The translations under genes were made by a program, and so were the position numbers. Under the pieces are notes generated by a model. It made no database searches. It was not told the origin of the DNA and saw only the letters and a program-made list of their open reading frames with translations. Positions 1 through 7,465 of a stretch of 23,978 nucleotides of DNA are shown here, in pieces. The DNA lies in the NCBI GenBank assembly GCA_019746355.1, contig JAIESC010000019.1, forward strand, positions 1 to 23,978, written 5' to 3'. Source of the stretch: Xanthobacteraceae bacterium (GTDB lineage: Bacteria > Pseudomonadota > Alphaproteobacteria > Rhizobiales > Xanthobacteraceae). Positions within the stretch are counted from its first letter, which is position 1, and the number at the start of each line of letters is the position of its first letter.

Positions 1-37
1 TTTCGCCGCGATTGGCGATGAGGATTTTGTCGAACAT
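1..37 (-). CDS. accC: Biotin carboxylase subunit of acetyl-CoA carboxylase, N-terminal fragment
   Basis: Only the first 12 codons lie in the window; the gene runs off the left edge. The minus-strand ATG at 37-35 opens a frame reading MFDKILIANRGE, the characteristic AccC amino terminus that begins the biotin-carboxylase ATP-grasp fold. It lies 19 nt downstream of the accB stop, so the two are almost certainly cotranscribed. AccC carboxylates the biotin carried by AccB with ATP and bicarbonate, the first half of the acetyl-CoA carboxylase reaction in fatty acid synthesis. The identity rests on the N-terminal match plus the accB neighbour; nothing can be said of the rest of the protein. Confidence 0.9.
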   Translation of the reverse strand, partial: MFDKILIANRGE

Positions 38-56
38 CGCTCGGGTTGTTCCCGGC

Positions 57-506
57 TTACTCGATGATCATCAGCGGCTCGCCGAACTCGACCGGCTGGC
101 CGTCCTCGACCAGGATTTTGGTGACGGTGCCGGCGCGCGGCGCGGGAATCTGGTTCATGGTCTTCATCGCCTCGACGATCAAGAGTGTCTCGCCGGCGAG
201 GACCTTGCTGCCGATATCGACGAAGGGCTTGGCGCCGGGTGCGGATCCCATATAGGCGGTGCCGACCATCGGCGAGGTGACCGCGCCCGGGTGCTTCGCC
301 GGATCGGCGGAGGCTGCGACGACCGGAACCGCCGCGATCGCAACCGGCGCGACCGGCACCGCGGCCGCCACGGCCGTCGTGCCGCGCCCGACACGCACCC
401 GCAGCCCGTCGCGCTCGATCTCGATTTCGGTCAACTTGGTTTCGTCGAGAAGCTGCGCGAGCTCGCGAATGAGTTCCTTGTCGATCGCGGGCTTGTCCTC
501 GGCCAT
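57..506 (-). CDS. accB: Biotin carboxyl carrier protein of acetyl-CoA carboxylase
   Basis: A 149-residue protein of normal BCCP length and layout. An N-terminal helical part (about residues 1-45) is followed by an Ala/Pro/Val-rich linker (about 44-75) and a C-terminal biotinyl domain (about 76-149). The biotin site reads EAMKTMNQI with K115 as the biotinylated lysine; the common form is EAMKMMN, so the Met after Lys is Thr here, a tolerated variation. The protein carries carboxyl groups from AccC to the carboxyltransferase AccAD in the cytoplasm. It lies between aroQ (42 nt upstream) and accC (19 nt downstream) on the same strand, an arrangement common in alphaproteobacteria. The ATG start gives the expected N terminus. 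Confidence 0.96.
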   Translation of the reverse strand: MAEDKPAIDKELIRELAQLLDETKLTEIEIERDGLRVRVGRGTTAVAAAVPVAPVAIAAVPVVAASADPAKHPGAVTSPMVGTAYMGSAPGAKPFVDIGSKVLAGETLLIVEAMKTMNQIPAPRAGTVTKILVEDGQPVEFGEPLMIIE

Positions 507-548
507 GCTGTCACTCTCGCAAATTGATGGGCGCGTTCCGGTGTGCGC

Positions 549-1013
549 TCAACGCCGGCCTTTGCCCGACATCGCGGCAAGGCCGTCGATGGCGAGCGCG
601 TATCCTTGAATGCCGAAGCCGCAGATCACGGCTTTGGCGGCGAACGAGACATACGAATGATTGCGCCAGGGCTCGCGCGCGTGAATGTTGCTGATGTGGG
701 TTTCGATCACCGGCACCTTGATGCCCTTGATCGCGTCGTGCACCGGCACCGAGGTGTGGGTGAGCCCGCCCGGGTTGAGCACGACGCCGAACGCCTTGCT
801 GGCGCCGGCCTCCTGGATCCAGTCGACGACCAGGCCCTCGTGGTTCGACTGGCGGAAGTCGATCGTAAGCCCGTGTGCCGCGGCGGCCTTGGCGCAGAGC
901 TTCTCGACGTCCTTCAGGGTGGAGCGGCCGTAGATCTCCGGCTCGCGCGTGCCGAGCAGGTTGAGGTTTGGGCCGTTGAGCACGTAGATGGTCTTGGCAG
1001 CGCTTTTCGCCAT
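549..1013 (-). CDS. aroQ: Type II 3-dehydroquinate dehydratase
   Basis: A 154-residue protein of standard type II dehydroquinase length. It converts 3-dehydroquinate to 3-dehydroshikimate in the cytoplasmic shikimate pathway. The signature [14 protein letters not shown] occupies about residues 12-25, followed by the catalytic Tyr in EIYGR (Y28). FRQSNHEG lies at 53-60, the substrate-binding LNPGG at 79-83, and the catalytic His in ETHISN (H106). It is the first gene of the aroQ-accB-accC unit. The ribosome binding site before the ATG at 1013 is weak, but the N terminus fits the family and no better start is seen. A TATAAA-type promoter candidate lies about 70 nt upstream. Confidence 0.96.
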   Translation of the reverse strand: MAKSAAKTIYVLNGPNLNLLGTREPEIYGRSTLKDVEKLCAKAAAAHGLTIDFRQSNHEGLVVDWIQEAGASKAFGVVLNPGGLTHTSVPVHDAIKGIKVPVIETHISNIHAREPWRNHSYVSFAAKAVICGFGIQGYALAIDGLAAMSGKGRR

Positions 1014-1079
1014 GCAGGGCGCCCGGTTCAGGTCCTTGAGGGCGCAAGCGAAACTGCCGTAGCGCCGGTGCTTCGGTGC

Positions 1080-1108
1080 TTTATAGGCAGGCCCGCGCGA
1101 AAGGGGAA
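1080..1108 (-). promoter_or_regulatory. Candidate sigma-70-type promoter for aroQ-accB-accC
   Basis: Read on the minus strand, TTCCCC (1108-1103) is separated by 17 nt from TATAAA (1085-1080). The -10 element matches consensus at five of six positions; the -35 is poor at three of six. A start near 1073 would give a leader of about 60 nt before aroQ. The site lies in the 122-nt gap after the upstream receptor gene. Confidence 0.35.
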
Positions 1109-1137
1109 GCCCGGCGGGCCGGAGCGGTTTCCGGGCT
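1108..1137 (-). terminator. Possible terminator after the first Bug/TctC receptor gene
   Basis: The arms AGCCCGG (1108-1114) and CCGGGCT (1131-1137) form a 7-bp stem with a GC-rich loop that can fold further. On the minus strand it begins at the stop codon and is followed by a pyrimidine run, TTCCCCTTT, rather than a clean U-tract. It overlaps the proposed aroQ -35 by one base. It is plausible but weak. Confidence 0.3.
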
Positions 1138-2128
1138 ATTGCGTGGCCGCCTTGATGCCCAGCACCTTGGCGTTCTCGGCCGCGCCCTGGCTCTGCTTGT
1201 CGATGTCGGCCGAGAATTCCGCGGCCGAGCCTGGAACGACCTCCTGCCCACCGGCTTCCAGACGCTGGACGATCAGCGGGTCGGTCAGCGCCTGACGGAC
1301 GTCCGAGGCGATGCGCTCGCGCCGCTCCAGCGGCATGTCGCGCGTGCCGTAGAAGCCAACCAGCCCGTCGAACGTCAGACCGGGAAAGCCCGCCTCGATC
1401 GCGGTCGGCACGTCCGGCACGACCTTGGACCGTGCGGTCGAGGTGATGGCGAGGAGCTTCAGACGGCGGGCCTCGATCGCGGCGCGAACGATCGCCAGCG
1501 AGGACCAGTAGAAATGAAGCCGGCCCTCGGCCACGTCGTTGAGCGCCTGCACCGGGTCGCGATACGGGATCTTGGCCATGTCGAGGCCTTCACGCTTGAG
1601 GAAGGCCGAGATCACGACGTCGGTGGCGCCGGTGACGGATGCCCAGTTCAGCTTCCCGGGCGTGGCGCGCGCCATGGCAAACAGCTCGCCGAGCGAATTG
1701 ACGTTGAGCTGCGGTGGAGCCGTAAGCGAGATCAGCGTCGCCGAGACGCGCGCGACCGGCGCAAGATCGCGTGGATCGTAGGGCAGCTTCTCGTGCAGGT
1801 AAGGGTGTGCGGTGAACGAGGCCGCGGGGCCGAAAAACAGCGTGTGATCGTCCCGCGCGCCGAGGAACGCAGTGATGGCGACGAAGCCGTCGCCGCCGGG
1901 GCGGTTCTCGACCACGACCGGCTGGCCCCATTTCGCGGTGAGCTTTTCGGCAATGAGCCGCGCGCCGATGTCGGCGCCGGAGCCCGGGCCGAGCGGCAGG
2001 ATGATCTTCACCGGGCGCTGCGGCCAAGTTTGCGGCGGGGCTTGCGGTGCGGCGGATTGCGCGGAAGCGGGAGAGGCGCACAGCGTCGCCGCAAACAGAG
2101 ATGCCGCCGCAACGACTGCCAGACGCAT
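1136..2128 (-). CDS. Bug/TctC-family periplasmic substrate-binding protein
   Basis: A 330-residue extracytoplasmic receptor of the tripartite tricarboxylate transporter (TTT) family. The chosen ATG at 2128 follows a strong GGGAGG (2141-2136) with 7-nt spacing and starts directly with a signal peptide ([12 protein letters not shown] to ASPASA, cleavage about residue 23). A longer frame to 2161 exists but puts extra residues before the signal. Family motifs include [20 protein letters not shown] near the mature N terminus and [10 protein letters not shown]. The protein binds a small organic anion in the periplasm; the ligand cannot be read from sequence. No tctA or tctB membrane gene is nearby, which is usual for the expanded Bug families. 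Confidence 0.88.
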   Translation of the reverse strand: MRLAVVAAASLFAATLCASPASAQSAAPQAPPQTWPQRPVKIILPLGPGSGADIGARLIAEKLTAKWGQPVVVENRPGGDGFVAITAFLGARDDHTLFFGPAASFTAHPYLHEKLPYDPRDLAPVARVSATLISLTAPPQLNVNSLGELFAMARATPGKLNWASVTGATDVVISAFLKREGLDMAKIPYRDPVQALNDVAEGRLHFYWSSLAIVRAAIEARRLKLLAITSTARSKVVPDVPTAIEAGFPGLTFDGLVGFYGTRDMPLERRERIASDVRQALTDPLIVQRLEAGGQEVVPGSAAEFSADIDKQSQGAAENAKVLGIKAATQ

Positions 2129-2222
2129 GAGCCATCCTCCCGCGGTGCCGTTCTCGCGCATGCCAAAGATGCGGGCGACGCCATCGGGGCATGGTCACCG
2201 AACGGGCAGGGCCTGTAAAGCA

Positions 2223-2260
2223 AAAGCGCGCGCCGGTCTTGCAAACCGGACGCGCGCTTT
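2223..2260 (-). terminator. Strong hairpin terminator after the M48-DsbA operon
   Basis: The arms 2223-2237 and 2245-2260 pair over 15 bp with one bulged A (2250) and a 7-nt loop. On the minus strand, the direction of the thiol oxidoreductase gene that stops at 2277, the stem is followed by TTTTGCTTTA, as expected of an intrinsic terminator. The other side is also T-rich, so it could work in both directions, but no plus-strand gene leads into it. Confidence 0.75.
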
Positions 2261-2276
2261 CAGATTTTTCAGCGGA

Positions 2277-3059
2277 TCAGCAGGTCGCTTTGCCGCAACG
2301 CGCGGAATTGACCTTTTCCTTCAACTGCTCGAGGCCGACCGCGCCGACCACGACGTTCGGGCCGATCACGTAGCTCGGCGTGCCGTTGAGCCCGAGCTTC
2401 TCGGCAAGCTTCAGGCTTTCTTCGAGCGTCAGGCGGACCTCATCGCTGTTGAGGTCGCGTTCGATCCGCGCGACGTCGAGGCCCGCTTCCTTGGCGGCCG
2501 CGACCGCGCGCGCCTTGTCGGCCTGACCACGGCCGGAAAGCAGCCTCTGATGGAAGTCGAGATACTTCTTGCCGGTCTTGTCCTGCATGCGGACCGCGAC
2601 CGCGACGCGCGCGGCCTCGACCGACGCGGGGCCGAGCACCGGGAACTCCTTGAGCACGACCTTGAGCTTGGGATCGTGCTTCATCAGGTCCATCATGTCG
2701 GCCATCGCGCGCTTGCAGTAGCCGCAGTTGTAATCGAAGAACTCGACGAAGGTGACGTCGCCCTGCGGATTGCCGACGGTCACCTGGCGCGGCGAGTTGA
2801 AGATCAGCTCGGCGTTGTCCTTGACCGCGGCCTGGTGCTTCTGGGCCTCTTCGGCGGCCTGCTTCTTTTCCAGCGCGGCAATCGCCTCCTGCAGCACCTC
2901 GGGATGGCTGACCAGATAGTCGCGGATGATCTTCTCGATCTCGCTCTTCTGCGCGCCCGAGAAGCTCTGCGCCTGTGCCTGGCTTGGCAGCACGCCGAGC
3001 GACAGAGACAGGGCGGCGGCGGCCAGAAGACTGAAGGCGCGGCGTAAAGCGATAGCCAT
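2277..3059 (-). CDS. ScsC/DsbA-like periplasmic thiol-disulfide oxidoreductase
   Basis: A 260-residue secreted protein. Residues 1-30 form a signal peptide ending in a QAQA cleavage region. Residues about 38-65 (EKIIRDYLVSHPEVLQEAI) resemble the N-terminal oligomerisation helix of ScsC-type proteins, followed by a charged helix. The thioredoxin-fold domain has FFDYNCGYC with active-site C112 and C115 and the cis-proline loop GTPSY (P228). It probably forms or isomerises disulfides in periplasmic proteins. An unusual extra pair, C255 and C260, closes the protein. The start is supported by AAGGA 7 nt upstream. It lies 19 nt behind the M48 protease gene, with a terminator just after it, so the two form an operon. 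Confidence 0.88.
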   Translation of the reverse strand: MAIALRRAFSLLAAAALSLSLGVLPSQAQAQSFSGAQKSEIEKIIRDYLVSHPEVLQEAIAALEKKQAAEEAQKHQAAVKDNAELIFNSPRQVTVGNPQGDVTFVEFFDYNCGYCKRAMADMMDLMKHDPKLKVVLKEFPVLGPASVEAARVAVAVRMQDKTGKKYLDFHQRLLSGRGQADKARAVAAAKEAGLDVARIERDLNSDEVRLTLEESLKLAEKLGLNGTPSYVIGPNVVVGAVGLEQLKEKVNSARCGKATC

Positions 3060-3078
3060 GCGAATGATCCTTTCCGGG

Positions 3079-4500
3079 TCAGCGTCGTCCGCCAGCTGAT
3101 GCGGGCGGCCTTGCGGTGCTTACGATGTCGTCGGCCTTCACCCATCCGGGTGAGCCGATCGGGAAACGGGTCTTGGCGCGCGCGGCGAGCTGCCGCGCGG
3201 TCGCGCCGTCGCCGCGCATCATGGCGGCCGTCGCGGAGGCAAGGTCGGCCTGGGCGAGATCGCCTTTGCGGCCATAGGCCATCGCCAGCTGGGCGTAGCC
3301 GTCGGCTGATTCCGGCTCGCGGGCGAGCGCGGTGCGCAGCAGGTTCACCGCGTCCTCAGCGGACTTGGGATTGTTCTGCGCGTTCAGCGCCTGCGCCAGC
3401 AGCACCTGGATCAGCGCCGGCTGCGGCGCAAGCCCGATGGCGCGGTGCAGCGGCGCGATCGCCTCGGCGGGCTTGCCGCCCTCGAGCAGCGCCTGGCCCT
3501 TCAGCTCGTGGAAATACGGGTTGTTCGGCTGGGCCGCGATCAGCGCATCGATCTGGGCTATGGCGGCGCGAAGATCGGCATGGCGATAGGTGGCGATCGC
3601 GCGGGCATACTTGGCCGGCAGGCTCTGGTCGCTGATCGGATAGCGGCGCATCACCGCGTCGCCGCGGTCCATGAAGCCGTAAAGCTTGGCGCGCATCAGG
3701 TCGTGGCGCAGCTGCCACTCCGGCGAATCCTTCTTGTCCCAGTGCGGGCTGGTGCGGGCCAATTCCTCGAGTGCGCGCACGCGCTCGGCCGGCATCGGAT
3801 GCGACTGCATGTAGGGATCGGCGTTGCGCGCGGCGAACAGGATCTCGTCCGACATGCGCTTGAAGGTGTCGGACATGCCCTTCGACGACTGGCCGGTGGC
3901 GGCCAGGAACTTGACGCCGGCGCGATCGGCGGATTCCTCCTGCTGGCGCTGGTAGGAGAGGAGCGAGCGGCGGATCATTTCCTGCGGCCCCAGGATCGCC
4001 GCGGCCGAATTGCCGGAATTGGATCCGGCGGCGACCATCGCGCCGACGCCGAGCAGCATTGCGATAATTGACTGCGTCTGCGCCACCGCGAGCTGCTGGC
4101 GCAGCTTCGACAGATGCCCGCCGGCGATGTGGCCGGTTTCGTGCGCCAGCACGCCGATGATCTCGTTCGGCGTGTTCGATTGCATCAGCGCGCCGGCGTT
4201 CACGAAAATGCGCCGGCCGTCCATGACGAAGGCATTGAACGATCGGTTGTTGATCAGCGTGACCTGGATGTTCTGCTGCGCGAGGCCCGCGACCTTGAGG
4301 ATCGGCTGGGTGTACTCCCGCATCAGCTGCTCGATCTCGGCGTCGCGGATGAGCGGAATGCCGCGCGGCAGGCTCTGCGCCTGCGCGGACCACGGCGCGA
4401 GAAGCGGCGCGGCCACGACCGCCAGCGCCGTCAGCAACGCCATCGCCCGGGTTGCTGGCGTCCGCCGCCGCACCCTGATAGGTCTTCCGCCAACGCTCAT
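3079..4500 (-). CDS. BepA-like M48 metalloprotease with C-terminal TPR repeats
   Basis: A 473-residue periplasmic zinc protease. The N terminus has an Arg-rich n-region and a hydrophobic segment (about residues 19-42, ending SAQAQS) that looks like a signal peptide. The M48 catalytic domain carries LAHETGHIAGGH with zinc ligands H120 and H124 and catalytic E121, and a downstream QEESAD (E188/E189, D192) supplying the third ligand. From about residue 290 the protein becomes helical repeats typical of TPRs. This layout and length match BepA/YfgC (487 residues in E. coli), which handles outer-membrane protein assembly and LPS-transport quality control. Cotranscription with a disulfide oxidoreductase fits that role, since BepA acts on LptD, a disulfide-bonded protein. 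The start has no obvious Shine-Dalgarno. Confidence 0.9.
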   Translation of the reverse strand: MSVGGRPIRVRRRTPATRAMALLTALAVVAAPLLAPWSAQAQSLPRGIPLIRDAEIEQLMREYTQPILKVAGLAQQNIQVTLINNRSFNAFVMDGRRIFVNAGALMQSNTPNEIIGVLAHETGHIAGGHLSKLRQQLAVAQTQSIIAMLLGVGAMVAAGSNSGNSAAAILGPQEMIRRSLLSYQRQQEESADRAGVKFLAATGQSSKGMSDTFKRMSDEILFAARNADPYMQSHPMPAERVRALEELARTSPHWDKKDSPEWQLRHDLMRAKLYGFMDRGDAVMRRYPISDQSLPAKYARAIATYRHADLRAAIAQIDALIAAQPNNPYFHELKGQALLEGGKPAEAIAPLHRAIGLAPQPALIQVLLAQALNAQNNPKSAEDAVNLLRTALAREPESADGYAQLAMAYGRKGDLAQADLASATAAMMRGDGATARQLAARAKTRFPIGSPGWVKADDIVSTARPPASAGGRR

Positions 4501-4533
4501 TTTGTTACGGATCGCGAGCCCAAATGTTCAGCC

Positions 4534-4562
4534 AAACTAGTGGCGCCCCCCGGCAGGGTCAA
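4534..4562 (-). promoter_or_regulatory. Sigma-70-like promoter for the M48-DsbA operon
   Basis: On the minus strand, TTGACC (4562-4557, five of six consensus) is separated by exactly 17 nt from TAGTTT (4539-4534). Transcription would begin near 4527, giving a leader of about 27 nt before the protease ATG at 4500. It lies in the 195-nt divergent gap facing the plus-strand aminotransferase gene. Confidence 0.5.
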
Positions 4563-4695
4563 CGCGCAACCGATCACGTCTTGGTTCGGGTCTGGCGGCG
4601 CGACTTGCCCCGCAATCGCGCGTAAGGACCGGCCGAATGCGGCAGCATGGGGGCAAAGCGTTAACGCGCCGTCGAACGGCGGTGGAGCGCCGGTG

Positions 4696-5877
4696 ATGAT
4701 GCTCGATTCTGCGCGGCGCCTGATTGCGCCATCGGCCCGGAGCGACGTTCCGGCCTTCATGGTGATGGACGTGATGGCGGCTGCGGCCCGCATCGAGGCG
4801 GCCGGCGGCCGCGTCATCCACATGGAGGTGGGGCAGCCGGCGGCCGGCGCGCCAAGGCCCGCGGTCGAGGCGGCAAGCGCGGCGCTCGGTTCCGGGCCGC
4901 TGGGCTACACCGGGTCGCTCGGCATTCCATCGCTGCGGACGCGGATCGCACGGCACTATGCGGATGCTTATGGACACACGGTCGAAGCCGACCGCGTGAT
5001 CGTGACCACCGGCTCGTCGGCGGGATTCGTCCTGGCGTTTCTTTCGATGTTCGAGGCGGGCGACCGGGTGGCGATTGCCAATCCGGGCTATCCGCCATAC
5101 CGGCACATTCTCACCGCGCTCGGCTGCGAGCCGGTGCTGATCGAGACCGACGCGGCGTCACGCTTTGCGATCACCGGCGAGAGCCTGCGCGCGGCGCATC
5201 GCAAGACGCGGCTCGCGGGCGTGCTGGTGGCAAGCCCGGCCAATCCCACCGGCACGATGATGACGCCGCAGGCGTTGGCCGACCTCATTCGCGTCGCCGA
5301 CGAGGAGGGCATCCGCTTCATCTCCGACGAGATCTATCACGGTCTCGACTATGCGATGCCGGCGGAGACGGCGCTGCGGCTGTCGGACGATGCGGTGGTG
5401 ATCAACTCGTTCTCGAAATACTTCTGCATGACCGGCTGGCGGATCGGCTGGATGATCGTGCCGCCGTCGCTCATCCGCGCGGTCGACCGCCTGCAGGGCA
5501 ATCTGTCGATCTCGGTGCCGACCCTGTCGCAGATCGCGGCGCAGGCCGCATTCGACGGCCGCGACGAGCTCGAAGCGATCAAGCACGGCTACGAGGACAA
5601 CCGGAAGATCCTGATCGAGGGCCTGCCGAAGGCCGGCCTCGACAAGTTCCTGCCGGTCGACGGCGCGTTTTATCTTTACGCCGACATTTCCGCCTTCTCC
5701 GACGACAGCTTCGATTTCGCCAAGCGGCTGTTGCAGGAGGCGCATGTGGCGGCGACGCCCGGCGTCGACTTCGATCCGGTGGATGGAAGGCACTACCTCC
5801 GCTTCTGCTATGCCGGATCGGCCGCCGACATGCGCGGAGCGGTCGAGCGGATCGGCGGCTGGCTCAAGCGGGCGTGA
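4696..5877 (+). CDS. PLP-dependent class I/II aminotransferase
   Basis: A 393-residue fold-type I aminotransferase of the AspC/AlaC-like group. From the ATG at 4696 the features are the N-terminal substrate loop EVGQPAAGAP, the GPLGYTGSLGIPSLR segment, VTTGSSAGF for phosphate binding, ASPANPTGTM with the conserved Asn, ISDEIYHGLDY with the Asp and Tyr that contact PLP, and SFSKYFCMTGWRIGW with K241 as the Schiff-base lysine. The frame is open far upstream to 4114, but that stretch is antisense to the M48 gene. GGTGGAG (4681-4687) 8 nt before 4696 sets the start; GTG 4693 and ATG 4699 are alternatives. The amino donor is unknown. The next gene starts after a single base, so they are translationally coupled. 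Confidence 0.92.
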   Translation: MMLDSARRLIAPSARSDVPAFMVMDVMAAAARIEAAGGRVIHMEVGQPAAGAPRPAVEAASAALGSGPLGYTGSLGIPSLRTRIARHYADAYGHTVEADRVIVTTGSSAGFVLAFLSMFEAGDRVAIANPGYPPYRHILTALGCEPVLIETDAASRFAITGESLRAAHRKTRLAGVLVASPANPTGTMMTPQALADLIRVADEEGIRFISDEIYHGLDYAMPAETALRLSDDAVVINSFSKYFCMTGWRIGWMIVPPSLIRAVDRLQGNLSISVPTLSQIAAQAAFDGRDELEAIKHGYEDNRKILIEGLPKAGLDKFLPVDGAFYLYADISAFSDDSFDFAKRLLQEAHVAATPGVDFDPVDGRHYLRFCYAGSAADMRGAVERIGGWLKRA

Positions 5878-5878
5878 G

Positions 5879-6754
5879 ATGGCGCCGCTGATCGCCTCCT
5901 GCGTCGGCGAAACGATAAATTCCGACAACGATCAGGCGATCGTGCCGTGGTGGAGCATCACCAAGACGGCGCTTTCGGCCTGCGCGCTGTCGCTGGTGGC
6001 GGGCGGCCGGCTCGAGCTTGATCGGGCGCTGCCCGGACGCAAATACACGCTGCGCCAGCTGCTGCAGCACACCAGCGGGCTCGGCTGCTACACCGACACG
6101 CCGGACTACGAGGCGGCGGTTGACGGCCAAGCCGAGCCGTGGGGCAGCGACCAGCACGCGCGGTTTGCCGGCGGGCCGCCGTCGTTCGAGCCCAGCCGAG
6201 GGTGGAAGTACTCGAATTCGGGATATTTCCTGGTGCGCTCGATGATCGAGCAGGCGACCGGGATGGACCTCGAGCGCGCGCTCAAGTCGCTGGTGCTGTC
6301 GCCGCTCGGCATCGAGCGGACCTTCATTGCGTCGACGCGCGCCGACCTGCAGCGCAGCGTGTTCGGCGACGAGGACAACTTCCATCCCGGCTGGGTGGCG
6401 CACGGCCTGCTGATGGGGCCGCCGTCCGAGGTCGTGGCGTTCATGCACCGGCTGTTCACCGGCGCGCTGCTGCCCGCGCCGCTGCTGGCGGCGATGCGCG
6501 AGCGCCATCCGGTCGAGACCGATCTGGCCGGGCGGCCGTGGCGCACCGCGGGCTACGGCCTCGGCCTGATGATCGATATCGCCTCGCCGCCCGGCTTGTG
6601 CATCGGCCATTCGGGGCAGGGGCCCGCGAGCGTGTCGGCGGCCTATCACTTTCCCGACGTTTCACCGCCGCTCACCGTCGCGGCCTTTGCGCCGACCGAC
6701 GACCAGGGCGTTGCCGAGCGCGCGGTGCTCGAGGAGGCCGCGCGGCTGCGCTGA
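5879..6754 (+). CDS. Beta-lactamase-fold serine hydrolase (class C / DD-peptidase type)
   Basis: A 291-residue protein with the three penicillin-recognising-enzyme motifs in order: SITK with nucleophile S26 and K29, YSN (Y111-S112-N113), and HSG (H244-S245-G246). The segment RQLLQHTSGL is also typical of serine hydrolases of this fold. Only 25 residues precede the SxxK serine and there is no signal peptide, so it should act in the cytoplasm; most family members are 350-400 residues and exported. The ATG is one base after the aminotransferase stop with no good Shine-Dalgarno, so translation is probably coupled. Joint action of a PLP enzyme and an amidase- or esterase-like hydrolase is inferred; it need not be a resistance enzyme. 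Confidence 0.82.
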   Translation: MAPLIASCVGETINSDNDQAIVPWWSITKTALSACALSLVAGGRLELDRALPGRKYTLRQLLQHTSGLGCYTDTPDYEAAVDGQAEPWGSDQHARFAGGPPSFEPSRGWKYSNSGYFLVRSMIEQATGMDLERALKSLVLSPLGIERTFIASTRADLQRSVFGDEDNFHPGWVAHGLLMGPPSEVVAFMHRLFTGALLPAPLLAAMRERHPVETDLAGRPWRTAGYGLGLMIDIASPPGLCIGHSGQGPASVSAAYHFPDVSPPLTVAAFAPTDDQGVAERAVLEEAARLR

Positions 6755-6769
6755 ATTCGACCGCCGCAC

Positions 6770-6794
6770 GGAACGTCAGCGGTCCAGCACCGTT
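6770..6794 (+). promoter_or_regulatory. Consensus sigma-EcfG general-stress-response promoter
   Basis: GGAAC (6770-6774) and CGTT (6791-6794) are separated by exactly 16 nt. This matches the alphaproteobacterial EcfG consensus GGAAC-N16/17-CGTT. The site begins 15 nt after the stop of the serine hydrolase gene and lies 46 nt before the ATG of the PRC-barrel gene, so a leader of about 40 nt is expected. PRC-barrel proteins are frequent members of EcfG regulons. Confidence 0.75.
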
Positions 6795-6839
6795 ATAGCG
6801 TCGAGGCGACGTCTCAATCTTTGATCATGGGGGAGTTCC

Positions 6840-7331
6840 ATGCACCCAAGGCCGTGGATTATTACGGCGGCGGCATGTGGTGTGCCGCTGCTTGTGGCAT
6901 CGATGATGCCTCCCGTGACCCCGCCTGCCGGGGCCGAAACGCAGCCCGGTTCCACCTCTTCAGCCGATCCGGGCGACACGCCTGTCGCGACGACACTGGA
7001 CAAACGCGAAGCGATCGGCGTGCTGGGAAGCGCGGTCCGCAGCGCCACCGACGAGGACATGGGCCGCGTCATCGACGTCGTGGTTGACCGGACAGGGTCT
7101 CCGCGTGCGGCCGTGATCGACTTTGGCGGCTTTCTCGGCGTCGGCAGCCGCAAAATTGCGGTCAGTTGGAACGCGATGCGGTTCCATCGCCCCGACATGA
7201 TCACGCTTGACATGACCCGGGACCAGGTCCGTGACGCTCCGCGATATGAGCAAGGCAAACCAGTTGTCGTCCTTGGGGCGTCGGCCGAGTACGTGCGGTC
7301 ACGTGTCAGCGAAAAGATACCGGAGCGCTAA
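6840..7331 (+). CDS. Exported PRC-barrel domain protein, probable stress-regulon member
   Basis: A 163-residue protein. Residues 1-32 form an N-terminal hydrophobic segment ending PAGAETQ, best read as a signal peptide, followed by a Ser/Asp/Pro-rich linker. Residues about 56-135 form a PRC-barrel: a conserved start (REAIGVLGSAVRSATDEDMG), then RVIDVVVDRTGSPRAAVIDFGGFLGVGSRKIAVSW, which is the usual strand pattern with the GxxxIAVPW-like ending. GGGGGAG lies 4 nt before the ATG. The upstream EcfG-type promoter suggests induction by general stress or in stationary phase. PRC-barrel proteins have no single biochemical role, so a periplasmic or envelope function is inference. Confidence 0.85.
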   Translation: MHPRPWIITAAACGVPLLVASMMPPVTPPAGAETQPGSTSSADPGDTPVATTLDKREAIGVLGSAVRSATDEDMGRVIDVVVDRTGSPRAAVIDFGGFLGVGSRKIAVSWNAMRFHRPDMITLDMTRDQVRDAPRYEQGKPVVVLGASAEYVRSRVSEKIPER

Positions 7332-7465
7332 TCCTGTCAGTCCCGGCCCGCCGATCCAGCGAACCGCAGGCCAGTCGCGCAATACGTCCCGGGGAACCAA
7401 GCTTCAAAGTCGTCGAAGGAGGATCGGGCCAGCAGCTCTCGCCTCCGACTCCTTCAAAACGGTCG

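Noticed and set aside
1076..2218. 380-residue open frame on the plus strand opposite the first Bug receptor
   Set aside because: It is Arg/Gly-rich with no motif, and the opposing frame has a signal peptide, ribosome binding site and family motifs.
4658..4667. Perfect palindrome GCGTTAACGC before the aminotransferase gene
   Set aside because: It is a single 10-bp palindrome without repeats or a nearby regulator; such sites are expected by chance, so it is not listed as an operator.
4114..4695. Upstream extension of the aminotransferase frame
   Set aside because: The extension is antisense to the M48 protease and family similarity begins only after 4696, where a ribosome binding site sits.
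5879..6754. Serine hydrolase as a beta-lactam resistance gene
   Set aside because: It lacks a signal peptide, is short, and is coupled to an aminotransferase; the motifs are shared by many esterases and peptidases of this fold.
7394..7419. Second GGAAC site considered as an EcfG promoter for the MFS gene
   Set aside because: At the right distance the -10 reads CGAA instead of CGTT, and it lies inside what may be coding sequence.
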